64,000 nt of DNA, taken from NCBI RefSeq assembly GCF_047495875.1, contig NC_092467.1, positions 31,667,566 to 31,731,565 on the forward strand, written 5' to 3'. This document shows positions 1-12,600 of the stretch, one piece after another (the first letter of the stretch is position 1; each line of letters begins with the position of its first letter). A program made the position numbers and the translations under genes. Under the pieces are notes generated by a model that ran no database searches, was not told where the DNA came from, and saw nothing but the letters and a program-made list of their open reading frames with translations. Source of the DNA: Pithys albifrons albifrons (taxonomy: Eukaryota; Chordata; Aves; Passeriformes; Thamnophilidae).

Positions 1-65
1 CAGGGCTTGGAGCAGCCTGGGATGGTGGGAGGTGTCCTTGCCCATGGCAGGGGGTGGGATGGGTG
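1..65 (+). repeat. CR1 3' fragment
   Basis: The sequence (GGGAGGTGTCC...CCCATGGCAGGGGGTGGGATGG) matches the part of CR1 copies seen again at 13.03-13.08 kb and 18.43-18.48 kb, in the same orientation. It is cut by the window start. I see nothing recognisable between it and the next CR1 piece at 268. Confidence 0.6.
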
Positions 66-267
66 AGGAGCTGCTTCCCAGTGACCTGGCACGGTTGAAG
101 AACAAATCCTGCAGTGGTTCCCTTCCTGCTGAGGGAACAAACCCACGCTCAGGCTCAGCTCCTGGACACAGAGCTGGCTCTCCATGTGCCAGGGCTGTGC
201 TTCCATCAGCAACACCCACTGCTGCATCCTCCACATCCCTGAACTGCTGCAGGAGAGGGGTGAGCAC

Positions 268-575
268 TGCGGGTGCCATCGAATCATGGAATGGGTTGGG
301 AGGGACCTCAAAGCCACCCAGTGCCACCCCTGCCATGGGCAGGGACACCTCCCACTGTCCCAGGGTGCTCCAACCTGGCCTGGGACACTCCCAGGGATGG
401 GGCAGCCACAGCTGCTCTGCCCAACCTGTGCCAGGGCCTGCCCACCCTCCCAGCCAGGAATTCCTTCCCAATATCCCATCTATCCCTGCCCTCTGGCAAT
501 GGGAAGCCATTCCCCTTGTCCTGTCCCTCCATCCATGTCCCAAGTCCCTCTCCTGCTCTCCTGGAGCCCCTTAGA
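268..575 (-). repeat. CR1 3' fragment
   Basis: The copy begins with the complement of the CR1 3' end (ATCATGGAATGGGTTGGGAGG) and continues through blocks shared with copies at 24.43, 46.03, 12.83 and 18.24 kb. The element therefore lies on the minus strand. Open frames across it on both strands are by-products. Confidence 0.85.
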
Positions 576-582
576 TATTGAG

Positions 583-1205
583 AGGCTCCGATGTCCCCCC
601 AGTACCTCTGTCTTGCAGCTGTCCCCCATGTCCCCCCATATCCCCTCTGTCCCGCAGGTGTCCCCGATGTCCCCCCTGTCCCGCAGGTGTCCCCCCTGTC
701 CCGCAGGTGTCCCCTATGTCCCCCCCTGTCCCCCCTGTCCCGCAGGTATCCCCTCTGCCCCCCTGTCCCACAGGTGTCCCCCATGTCCCCCCCTGTCCCC
801 CCTGTCCCGCAGGTATCCCCTCTGCCCCCCTGTCCCACAGGTGTCCCCCCCTGTCCCCCCTGTCCCGCAGGTATCCCCTCTGCCCCCCTGTCCCGCAGGT
901 GTCCCCCATGTCCCCCCCTGTCCCGCAGGTATCCCCTCTGCCCCCCTGTCCCACAGGTGTCCCCCATGTCCCCCCTGTCCCGCAGGTATCCCCTCTGCCC
1001 CCCTGTCCCGCAGGTGTCCCCCATGTCCCCCCCTGTCCCGCAGGTATCCCCTCTGCCCCCCTGTCCCACAGGTGTCCCCCATGTCCCCCCCTGTCCCGCA
1101 GGTATCCCCTCTGCCCCCCTGTCCCACAGGTGTCCCCCATGTCCCCCCTGTCCCGCAGGTATCCCCTCTGCCCCCCTGTCCCACAGGTGTCCCCCCACGT
1201 CCCCT
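583..1205. repeat. C-rich minisatellite upstream of ALG6
   Basis: The tandem array has a unit of about 57-60 bp built of smaller TGTCCCGCAGGTRTCCCC-like blocks, and abuts the CpG island. Several frames on both strands stay open because the unit lacks stops, so the long open frames here are not evidence of genes. Each unit contains a CAG|GT sequence that resembles splice sites. Confidence 0.9.
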
Positions 1206-1254
1206 CTGTCCCCCCCCCGTCCCGCCCCGTCCGGCTCCCGCGCGTTCCCGCCCC

Positions 1255-1264
1255 GCGCATGCGC
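1255..1264. promoter_or_regulatory. NRF1-type palindrome GCGCATGCGC
   Basis: This is a perfect palindromic core of the NRF1 consensus, followed by CAC, in the middle of the CpG island upstream of ALG6. Such sites are typical of housekeeping promoters in vertebrates. Use of the site is inferred from motif and position only. Confidence 0.6.
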
Positions 1265-1379
1265 ACGGCCCGCCCGGAAGGCGCCTCGGAGGCGGAAGCG
1301 CGCGCGGGGCCGTGAGGGAGCGAGAGCGGGAAGGGAGAGCGGCGGGGCCGGGGGGAGCCGGACCTGGCACGGCACGGTC

Positions 1380-1560
1380 AGCTGAGCCGGGGGAACGGGA
1401 CCGGGGACAGCACACCGAGCACGGCACGGCCAACTGAGCCGGGGGAACGGGACCGGGGACAGCACACCGAGCACGGCACGGCCAAGCCAACTGAGCCGGG
1501 GGAACGGGACCGGGGACAGCACACTGAGCACAGCACGGCCAACTCAGCACAGCACACTGA
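1380..1560. repeat. GC-rich tandem repeat in the probable ALG6 5' UTR exon
   Basis: About three copies of a 54-60 bp unit (GAGCCGGGGGAACGGGACC...) lie just upstream of the donor at 1566. If the first exon is as inferred, these copies are transcribed into the 5' UTR. Confidence 0.8.
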
Positions 1561-1624
1561 GCAGGGTGAGCGGCGCTGAGGGCGTGAGGGCCATGGGGCG
1601 TTCAAGGGGTGAGGGCTCTGAGGG

Positions 1625-1870
1625 GGCAGCCGGGGCTTGGGCGTGAGGAGCTGAGGGGGCTGAGGGGACAGAGGGGTGAAGGCGACTCGAGGGGGGCTGA
1701 AGGGACTCGAAGGGACCGAGGGGGGCTGAGAGGGCTCGAAGGGGCTGAGGGGACTCGAAGGGACCGAGGGGGACTGAGGGGACTCGAGGAGACCAAGGAG
1801 GCTCGAAGGGGCTGAGGAGTGAAAGGGATTTGGGGGGCTTGAGAAGACTCGGGGGAGGCCGAGGGGGCTC
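1625..1870. repeat. Purine-rich degenerate repeat (GGGGCTGAGGGGACTCGAA-like)
   Basis: Irregular copies of a GAGGGGGCTGAGGGGACTCGAAGGGACC-like motif fill this stretch in the first intron of ALG6. The plus strand is nearly all purine with scattered CT. No gene is supported. Confidence 0.7.
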
Positions 1871-1937
1871 GGGTGGGCTCGCAGGGCGCCCTGGGCATGA
1901 GTCCCTCAGGGGCAGCTCGCCCTGGAGACTGAGGAGG

Positions 1938-2460
1938 ATGGGGGGGCTGTGAGTGAGATCTTGGGGGGGCTGTGAGTGAGATCTTGGGGGGGCTGTGAGT
2001 GAGAGATTGGGGGGGGGCTGTGAGTGAGAGATTGGGGGGGGGCTGTGAGTGAGAGATTGGGGGGGGCTGTGAGTGAGAGATTGGGGGGGGCTGTGAGTGA
2101 GAGATTGGGGGGGGCTGTGAGTGAGAGATTGGGGGGGCTGTGAGTGAGAGATTGGGGGGGGGCTGTGAGTGAGAGATTGGGGGGGGGCTGTGGGTGAGAG
2201 ATTGGGGGGGCTGTGGGTGAGAGATTGGGGGGGCTGTGAGTGAGAGATTGGGGGGGCTGTGAGACACTGGGGGTGCCGTGAGGGAGATATTGGAGGAGGC
2301 TGTGGGTGAGCTATTGGGGGGGCTGTGAGTGAGAGATTGGGGGGCTGTGGGTGAACTATTGGGGGGGCTGTGAGTGAGAGATTGGGGGGCTGTGGGTGAA
2401 CTATTGGGGGGCTGTGAGGGAGCTATTGGGGGGGCTGTGAGTGAGATCTTGGGGGGCTGA
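1938..2460. repeat. G-rich minisatellite (GGGGGGGCTGTGAGTGAGAGATT)
   Basis: The array has a roughly 23-25 bp unit, about twenty copies, each with a run of six to eight G on the plus strand. This makes it a strong G-quadruplex candidate on the non-template strand of ALG6 intron 1. From 2460 to 3600 I see unique intron sequence with no further feature. Confidence 0.9.
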
Positions 2461-3633
2461 GGGGATATGAGGAGCAAAAACACTTTCTGACAAGGGTGAG
2501 TGGACCAGCAGGGTTGTAGGTGGTGTTGCTGCAGCAAATGAAGTTCTGCAGTCGGTGCTGGTGTTTCTGAGGAGGGGCAGGTGCTGCTGAGGAGTGTGCT
2601 GACACCTCTTTTCAAACTTTCAACTTTTTAAAGTTATTTTAAAGGCTGTGCATCGCTGGCTGAGCTCTGCCAGCATCCCTGTGGCCAGGAGTGGGTGGCT
2701 TGTGTGGCTGTTATTTATCTCCATGGTGGGCATTGAGGAATGATAGTGATTTTTTTGGGTGATTTTCCCCATGTGCTCACAGGTGGCATCTCATTGTAGA
2801 GACCCTCAGGTGTTGCTCATGCAGAGGAAGGTGGTGGAAAGTTTGGGACTGACCAAACCAGCTTTAATTCCCCTGAAATCTCTTCCTTGTTTAATGTTGT
2901 TACCCACATGATGACAGAAACTAGGGATTTGTGCTTTAGGTTATTATAAAAGCATTGCCTTGTTAAAGCTGAAAAACAGCTGGGAAAGAATATTTCAAGA
3001 TGCAGTTTTGAGAGGAGAGAAAGAAATTCAATATTCCAGAAAACAAGTTATTCCAAGGGTGGGGAATAAAGTAAATGAGAGGAGCAGAGATGGGGGAGTC
3101 TGTGGGTGAGACTGGTGTCAGGTAGGAAGTAAAAGGATGTAATTAATAAAAGTTGTGATGAGCTAGAAAGGAAGAGCAGATGAATTTTATGTGAGGGAAA
3201 GGCCAGGCTTGTGCTGCTTGATTTTGGAAGCCTTTTTCCCACTTAGAGGTGAAACATTCTCCATGTTTCCATAGCAAATTGTCATTGAGCTTATTGAGGT
3301 GAGGGTTAAATGTTTACATGTGTATTTATGGTGGTGTGTTCATGTGGTGTCTGAATTCTCTGAAGTGCTTGGAAATACCTTAACCTTTCTTGTTATTGTC
3401 TTTATGCTTTTTCTCACCTGCCTTTTCAACTCCTAGAGCAGAAGTGGAGAAATGGGAACTTTTGGGCAGCTTTCCCTTCATGGTTAGGAATTCTCAGTGC
3501 TGAACCCCCTCCTGGTGGCAGTGACAGGGGAGAAAACCAGGACTAGCAGCAATCCCTGAGGAACAAACCCACGGATGGAGTTGTGGCAATGTTTGTGGTG
3601 CTTTTTCCAGGTGCCTGTGGCTCGTTACCAGCC

Positions 3634-6600
3634 ATGGAGAAGTGGAGCTTGATGAGCATCGTTGTGTTACTGGGACTGACCGTGCGCTGGGCGGTGTCCC
3701 TGGGCTCCTACTCAGGTGAGGCACAGCCTCAGGAAGCTGATTGTGCAGCTTGTCTTAAACTAAACTAAACTTTGACATGTTATATGGCATTTATTTTATT
3801 GAGGTACAATCATAAGTAGGAAACTGTGGGTTATTTCCAGTATTGTTGTATTTCCTGCCTCTTGATTTCACAGAATCATAGAATGGATTGGGTTGGAAGA
3901 AACCTCTGAGATCATCAAGTCCAACCCTTGATCCAACCCCACTGTGATCACCAGCCCAGGGCACTCCATGGCTGAGGGAGCTGGGGGTGTTCAGTCTGGA
4001 GAAGAGGAGGCTCAGGGGGGACCTCAGCACTGTCTGGAACTCCCTGAAGGGATGTTGGACCCAGGGGGGGTTGGTCTCTTCTCCCAGACAACCAACAGTA
4101 GGACAAGAGGGCAAAGCTCAAGCTCTGCCAGGGGAGGTTTGGGTTGGATATCAGGAAAAAATTCTTTGCAGAGAGAGTGCTCAGGCATTGGAATGGCTGC
4201 CCAGAGAGGGGGTGGATTGTCCATCCCTGGAGGTGTTTAAGGTGACACTGGATGTGGCACTGAGTGAGAATCCACCATGTCTTGATCCAACCCTACTGTG
4301 ATCACTGGAGGTGTTTAAGGTGACACTGGATGTGGCACTGAGTGAGAATCCACCATGTCTTGATCCAACCTTACTGTGATCACTGGAGGTGTTTAAGGTG
4401 ACACTGGATGTGGCACTGAGTGAGAATCCACCATGTCTTGATCCAACCCCACTGTGATCACCAGCCCAGGGCACTCCGTGCCCTGGGCTGGTGATCACAG
4501 TGGGGTTGGATCAAGAAGTGGTGGATTCTCAGTGCCACATCCATAGAATCACAATCATAGAATGGATTGGGTTGGAATTGGGTTGGATTCTCAGTGCCAC
4601 ATCCATAGAATCACAATCATAGAATGGATTGGGTTGGAAAAGCCCTCTGGCTGTTCTCCCCTCTGCCTTTATGGTGCAGGATGTTGCAGTCCAGTTGTAC
4701 ATGTGTTTACTCTTGTCCTTTATATTCAGTATCAGCTAAATATAAATTGTGGTTTTACAAGTACTCAGGTGATAATGAGGACAGTGTGAGGGTGATGTGG
4801 AGTGAGGGATTACTCTGCCTTGTAGCTGTGCCTCCTTCAGCTTGTTTACAGCAGGAGCTACAGCTGTACCCTGTTAATGGATGAGGTTTTACCCTCCCAG
4901 TGTCAGGACACTTGCAGAGAATTTCCAAGTTTCTTCCAAGCCTCTCAGTGCCATTCCCATTTAGCACAAGCTTGGAAAAATCTTCCTCTCTGCAAACTGG
5001 GGAAAAAAATTAACCATTATTTTCAGCCTTCATCAGTTAAAAGAATCCCAAGCTCAGTTTAGTTCAAATTTTCTCTTGAGGCAGTTGGGAGTCTCATTCC
5101 TTGAGAAGCTGGAGCTGCTCAGGGGTATTCTGGTGATTCAAGTGGAAACTCCTGAGTTTAATTCAATTGAGGGAATTTGCTTGAAGTTGTTTTGGTTTGA
5201 GTTTGCTCTCTGAAAATGCCATTCTGAGCCATCTGTAGGTGACTGAGGCTTTTACCCATCTCTAGGAGAACACACCCTGTGTTTTGCCACACAACACCAA
5301 ATTCCTCTTGCACTGCAGGTATTTACAGTTCCATTGCTAAGGAGATTTTTAAAAGTTGGTTTAATTTCAACAGTCAAGATGGAGGAAGAGTCTAAAATAA
5401 TGCCTGGACTAAAATAACAATTTTTTAACCTTGTTTTCTGTACAATGGTCATATAACTCATTTTGACACAGGAAAAGCTGATAGTGACCCTTTTTAAAAT
5501 AAAATAGTCCATTTTTATTAGTTTTTACCTGTTTGTCTGTATACTTGGTGCTTGCTGTAGGTGGAAGCTAAATATACATTCTCAAGCTAACTGATCAGTC
5601 TGTATTTGGCTTTTTATAATCAAACATTTGGATTAAAATCTTTTCTGATCATTCTGAAGCCAATTAATTTATTTTCTTTTTTTTTCTTAGAGGTTGAGGA
5701 GCTGAAATCCACCATGTGTGTGTTTGTGTGTGTGTGCATGTACACACAAACCCACTCTGAAATTTGGAGAACATCTATTTTGAATTTCAGCTCCCCCTCT
5801 GGCTGATTCTTTGTTCCATCAGATTTGTGGCTACAGAACTGACACTGATAAAACTCCTGTTCTCCAGTGACTTCACTCATTTGGGAAACTTTCAGTTGGA
5901 TGTGTCATATAGTGGAGATAATCTACCCTTTCTACCACCCAGGAATAAATTAGCAGAGCTAATATGTCCTTTCCAGTTTCTGGGAATAAATAGTACCTAT
6001 CTGAGCTGGTGGGACTCCCACCAACATAGATCATGGGAAAAAATATAGATGACTTGCCTATATTTTAAAGAAACTCTTAAATCTCTGTCTGGCTTGTGTC
6101 AATATTTCACTGGGAGTACAATCAGTCCAGTTTCTCCTCTCAATAAGCAGGTTAATAGGAGTAAATAAACTCTGAAGATGCTTAACATGCTGCCAGTGTC
6201 AGAGTTGGGGATTTCTTTGAGTGGACATTGAAGCATTTGCATTGATAAAGCTTTTTTTTTCTCCCATGACAAAAGGCTGGTGGTTAATTTAATATCAAGG
6301 TGCTGCAACACAAGTGAGAACACTGGCAATGATCTTGTCCTAAGGAAGTGCAGCAGTTCACACAAAATCATGTAACATTTTCTTATTCCAGGGAAAGTGC
6401 CCCATTTTTCATCTCCACTTGGAAATGATTTTTTTTTGGCAGATGAGGAAGCAGTTCTTCACAGCACAGTATCTTGATAAATGCTTATTGCAGAAATATC
6501 CAGAAAGCCAGAAGAGCACATAACTTTTTTTTCCTCCCTGTTAAGCTGCACAGCAGTCTCTGTTTGCTCTCCAGTACCACAATGGAGAATAAAATTAGTG

Positions 6601-9600
6601 ATATATTACTATGCAATAATGGGGGGAAAGCAATCTGCACAAACAAATAAATTCCTAAATTCTGTCTTCTTGTTGTAGGAGCAGGAAAACCACCCATGTA
6701 TGGAGACTATGAAGCTCAGAGGCACTGGCAGGAAATCACTTACCATTTACCCATCAGGCAGTGGTGAGTTGTGCTGGTGTGGCTCAGCTTACAGAGGCTC
6801 AATGTACCAAAATTTGGGTTGTTTTGCACCTCTGAGTTCACTGTTCACACCCTGGTTCCTGTTAAGTTTTTAGATGTGATGCCTGGAATGCAGATGTAAG
6901 GACAGTGAGCTTAATGTGTACAGGAAGAAAAATTATTCCAAATACTGTATTTCTTTTTGCATTATTCCCAATGTTCCTTGGGAACAGTAACAATTATTTA
7001 TGATTATTTATATGTATGCTACAACACAGATTGGAAGATATTGGAATTCCAGGTAATTTTCCAGTAGGGATAAGGGTGTGGTGTTTGTCTGGTGTGATTT
7101 TTCCTCATCTGTCTTGGGGAACAGACTAAGATGACAAATAGAATATTAATTGAATTTTATTTCTGTAAATACATGTGAACTCTGCAGATGACTCTATAGT
7201 GACCTCAGATCATTATCATTTCTCTTCCATGTGTTTTTGGGATACCCAAATCCTGTGGCAGGGCTGGGATAAGGGATATTCCATAATAATGGATCCACTC
7301 TGCTACACTGAACTATGTCTGCTTACAACTGGGAGTTATGGCAGCCATTATTGCAGCCATTCCCAGGGGCCACGTGAAGCTGTTGCAGGCTGGCTTTGCT
7401 CCTGGGCTGCCAGGTGGGCATCCTGGTCCTGTTTTTTGGCTCTCTGTTTTTATAATTTGTGTAATTTTATATTTAGAACAGAAGATTTTTGAATTGCATC
7501 TGCTCTGGGAATTCACTCTCTAATACAGCAAAGTCATGTTGAGTCTTGGGTGTTTGGAAAAGCACATCTTGGTGACATGCAAGGGACTGCATTCTAGAAT
7601 TTAAATATTTCTTATTTGTGTTGTTCTTTAGAGTCTTGACATTATTTATTAAAGGCTGTTTTAAGAACATCCTTATCCTACAGCTGATTAAAACTCTGAA
7701 GGCTTTCTTGCTAAATATTACTGGATATGAGTGTTGTTTCTTTAATTGACACAATGAGTTTATGGGAGGTAAAATTAAAAAAAAATAAACCCCCCAAACT
7801 GGAAAGTTCACTAAAAGTTGCAAACCATTTCCTTGTGCATGAAGAGTCTGCACTGCCTTGGCATGAGCAGTCTGGAATTGCAGGATGAGAGGCACAGATG
7901 CAACTCAAAGAAATATGATTTATCATCAGTTCCTAAGACACTTCAGGCAGCTCATAAAGAATTCAAGAAATATCATTTACTATAATAAATGTCAAAAATT
8001 GGCTGCCTTTGATGGAGAAAGTGGCAAAGCTGAGAGCTTGCCCGTGGCAGCTGGAGCAGAGTAGTCAGTGGGTCACTGGGAGAGGGAAAGGGGCAATGCC
8101 TCAGTGCTGTAACTTTTCCTTGCACAAAACCCTCGTTTGGAAGAGGTGACAATCTTAACTGCTGGCAGAATTCCATAGGAATACTGACACAGTGGAATCC
8201 CAAGAGGGAAAATCCTTTTCCTTACTTCAGGTGGTCCACCTGAGTTTTGAGGGAGGACTGGGATTTTCCCCTTCCAAGTAAGTGAATTTCATCAGCTTTT
8301 TTAAACCCGTTTTGCAACCCAAACGTGTGAACTCTGAATCACTTTTGCTGTTACTTTGTTGCTTGAGCTTGTCTTTATTTGCAGTAAAAGGAAGCAGATA
8401 CAGAAGTTGCTCCCTTCTGTTCTGACTTTTGGACACATTCAGCATCCAGCTTTTTCCTTGGGCCAAAACCAAGCTGGAGATGTAGATACTTCTTTAAATT
8501 TAATTTTACTTTTTCCAGGTACTTCAATACAAGTGATAACAACCTGCTGTACTGGGGCCTTGATTACCCACCTCTTACAGCCTATCACAGTCTGGTGTGT
8601 GCCTACATGTAAGTTCAGTGCTTCAAACACTTCTGTGTTACCCTCTGCCTGTTGCCAGGTCTGTAAATCTGAGCACATTTAGCTGTGACTTGGATGTTCA
8701 GCTTTCCGTGCTGGTCAGTGATGCCCAGGGAAAAGTGCTGTAGGAATTGGGTGCATTGCCTGGGAAAGCTCTGCTGTGTGCACAGCCCAAGTGACATTTG
8801 ATGACTGGATATCATGTAAATAGAACTCTGTTATTGGAATACTTTTTCCACAGGGGCTTTGCTGCCGTTGGAATGAGACTGATGGAATAAGAATGTAGGT
8901 TAAAGTGCAGAGGCAGAGCTATGTGGGGCATCTATGTGAACTGTAAATGGTTTATATTTAATACTTGGGCATGAAAGGTATTTACAATTGTTTTTTTAAA
9001 AGTCAGTGGAACTAGACTGAAGGTGGTTATCTTGTCCTAATAAATATTGTATTCTGTTTTTACTGTTTCCAAAGGCTATTTTTTTTAAATTGTGAAATAG
9101 TTTATAGTGTAAACCAATCAGGGGGGTGAGGAAAACCTTCCATTGATCACTGTTGCTCTTTGAAATATTTCTTCTCATCCATCTTAATTCTTGGAATATG
9201 CTCCTGTTGCTGAGAGCAATGTAAGGGGAATGGGAGAGGCTGCACTTTGATGTGTCTGTGCCGTGTTTTCCAGTGCCAGGTGGATCAATCCCGACTGGAT
9301 TGCCCTGCACACCTCCCGGGGCCACGAGAGTCAGGCCCACAAGCTGTTCATGAGGACAACAGGTAGGAAGGTTGGATTTCCTGCACATCCCTCTCCCTAA
9401 TTTAACATGTCTGACATGCAGCTTCTCTGCTTTCACTGGTTTATTCCCTTTATTCTCAGTTCTTTGGCTGAAGTGGCTTTGCAGGTCCATTTAGGAACCA
9501 AACTCCTGTGTCCTCTCCTGCCACCATTTGTCAAGCTGGTAAATAGAAAATGTACAAACAATTCCAACCCAACCGAGCCATTAAATCTCTGAAACAAAGC

Positions 9601-12600
9601 TACTTTTAATAGCATTTTTAATTTTGAAAATAATATTCTTGTTTTCCTTTCCATTCTGATAAATACTGTATATATTTAGCTTAACTTGGTTTGTATTGTA
9701 GAATTAACTAACATGTAGACTGGCATTCACTGGCTTTAACAGCCAGTTGAGGTTTCAGAGATCTTTATTATGAGGTGGATACTTGATCTCATAGAGAGAG
9801 ATATTTGATATTATTACTGTTAACAAAAAGTAAAAAAAAAAAAAAAGTAAAAATTTATTTTACCACTTCTATTCTGAATTTCATTTTCATGCAGTCAGTC
9901 TTCTGACCATGTGATTATTTTGAACTGTCACTACAAAGAAAATGATAAAACAAGTACAGAAAAAATGGGTATATAACTTAATTTGGTAACTGTATCAGCA
10001 GGACAGCACACAGTGTGTCCAGTGAACTCTTCTCACCCTGTGTCTATTTTCCTTCATTTTAAATCTGTCTTTTGCTTTCCCAAACACTCAAGTTCCACAA
10101 AATGCTTTCTGATTGCAACAGCAGAATTTGTTGTTCATCAATAGCTTTTCTGTACTTCACAAACCTCTTAGTCTGGTCTCTGGTAATTGATTGAATTGAA
10201 AAAAAATAAAAATCACTAGAACTTAATTACCCTTGAAATGGTCTTTATTAATTTTGAAATCAACTCACTTGGCAAACCACTGATGGATCTGGAGAGCTGA
10301 TAAACACTTTTTAACAGTAGCCATTAGAAGAATGCATTGAAATAACTCAGAGTGGTCAATGTCAGCTTTATTTGGAGTATCAGTGTATTTGTTTTGCTAA
10401 CACCTTGGGTCTGTTTGTTTGGTTGTGGCTTAGACTGCCAAAACAATTCATCACTGAGTCACTCAGATATTTAGACATTTTCTTCCAAAGCCCTTGGCTA
10501 AAAAGAGACAAAGTGCACTTTTCCTCTTGGAATCATTGCACATTTTGTGAAATGGGTTTGTAGAAATAATCTGAGTTTTTTTTCGGGCCCTGCAAGCAGA
10601 ATTCACCTGCTTGGCCTAATCCCAGCCAGGGGAACCTGCTGGTTCTGCTCTCTTGTCAGCCCTTACAAATCCTTGCTGCAGGCAGCTGATCCAAGGCTGG
10701 GCACTGGTTTAGTCTCTCTGCCCACAGCGCTGATTCCCACAGGGATTGCTGCACTCCAGAGCTCCTTAGCCATGCCCAGACTGTGTGTGTGTCCCATCAA
10801 AGAACCTGCCTGGGTCCAGCCCTGGCTGATTTCTCAGGGCATTCCGAATGCCGGCCTGGCTCTGGCATGTGAGGAACTAGAGAGTGCTCCGTGTGTGACT
10901 GAGGCTGTGCCAGCAGCCAGGACAGCTGGACACGGGCAGGGACAGCTCGGGGACATCAGAAATGAGCCCTACACACTGTGACAAGATCAAATTCTGTGGA
11001 CCTGTCTCTTTTTGTCCTTTGAAGTGGAACTGCCCAGTTTGTTCTAATGGAGAACCTTCTGATGTTTTAATGAGTATTTGCCTGTATGTTGTCCTTGCCT
11101 GCTCCTGGGAGGGTTCTAATGTAAAGTTAATCTTTATTTTTCAGTGTTTGTTGCTGATCTGCTGGTTTATATTCCTGCAGTTATTTTATATTGTTCTTCC
11201 TTGAAAGAAACATCTGCTAAAAAGAAGGCAAGTACCTGGTGTGTGTAAATTAAGCAAAGAAAATGGTTATAACAGGGTAGAACTGTTAATTTACACTGAG
11301 TTAATTAACATCTAGAACACCCTGATGGCTTCCATGAAAACTGATGTCAATCAGTGTAGCTCACACTAAAGGCTTTTCAGTTAAAAGATTAAAAAAAGCC
11401 ATTATTTTATCTTACAGCAATTATTTTAATGCTTTCAATAACAAGATGCTCTGAAGTTTAGTAGCCATGAACTCCTGAATTTTGTTTCATTCTGAATTTG
11501 CTACCTGAGTAGTAGAAGGAGGATTTGTGGTGTGGCACAGGGGGTTGTGGGCACTGCTTTGTCTTGAATCATAGAGTAGATCAATACATTTTGAGATGAT
11601 AAGTCTCCTGATTTTTTTTTGAGTGGTTCAAGGTTTAAAATGGGTGTGGTGATCTTTAATCTGTTTGCAAAGGACAGACAATATTCGATGTTTTCTAATT
11701 TATGGAAAATATTTATCCTTTTTTGTTACTCACAGTATTGCTGACAGATGATTACTTGTAGAGAATAAGGTACAGGGTGCACTGTGGAGGGGCACATTTT
11801 TGTATTGGAGAAGTGTAAGTTCCTCTGCCTAATGTCTAGCTTTGGATTACTTTTCCCCTCTCTTTTCTGGTCCTTCTTTCCAGGTTTCCAGTGCTCTCTG
11901 CATCCTGCTTTATCCAGGCCTCATTCTGATCGACCACGGGCACTTCCAGTATCCTTGTTCTGCACTGAGGTGGATTTCTCTCTGTGCAGTGACCCTGTTC
12001 TTTAGCACTTGTTGTTGGCTGGCACAAGGTTATTTTTGCACACAAAGTCATCTGAGGGGCTTCTGCCCACCCCAAAGCAGAGATATCAAAGAACATTGTG
12101 TGAGTCTGAGACAAATTGGAGATAAAAAACTCTTGATATTGGGACAAATCAATCCAAACATGAATATCATTCTTTCCATGCCTCAGCTCGTATTTCTGTC
12201 AGTCACTGTACTGCAGACAACACCAGTGGTGCTGTGACAGAAGAGAGTGATGGCTTGTGCTGCTGTGATTTGTGTTTGGAGGGGGAATCTCCTCAGCCCT
12301 GCTTGGCCTGGCAGAGGAGTGTCAGGAGCAGCTGTGTGAAATGTTCAGGTCTGTGAGATGTGCCCTCTGTCCTGGCTTTGCAGTGAAGTGCATCCAGGGC
12401 TAACTGGGCTAGCAGGTCAGTATTGGTGCAGACACCTTCACAGGTGGGTCTTTATTTGTCAGAATTCTGTTTTCATGCTGGTTTTGTACCTGAACAAGCA
12501 AATGCTGTGGGTTGGCCTCGTGCTGGGGTGGTGCAGTGGCAGCAGAGATGTCCTGCAGAGCCCCTGGGGGCTGTGCCAGCCCTGTGACATAGGAGAGCAA

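Larger units (their letters stand above)
1195..1600 (+). promoter_or_regulatory. CpG island and probable ALG6 promoter with noncoding first exon
   Basis: The stretch is very rich in C+G with many CpG dinucleotides, unlike the surrounding DNA. It holds two CGGAAG motifs (about 1274 and 1290, ETS-like). A strong donor, CAGG|GTGAGC, lies at 1565/1566. It would fit a noncoding exon spliced to the acceptor at 3610/3611, just upstream of the ALG6 start codon. The exact transcription start cannot be read from sequence. Confidence 0.65.

Noticed and set aside
308..1531. Open frames of 230-417 codons on both strands across 0.2-1.5 kb
   Set aside because: They run through a CR1 fragment and a stop-poor minisatellite; the predicted proteins are pure repeats (PVPQVSP, GTGGQRGYLRDRG) with no family resemblance.
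1602..2615. 337-codon minus-strand open frame
   Set aside because: It is the translation of the G-rich array (SLTHSPP repeats), not a gene.
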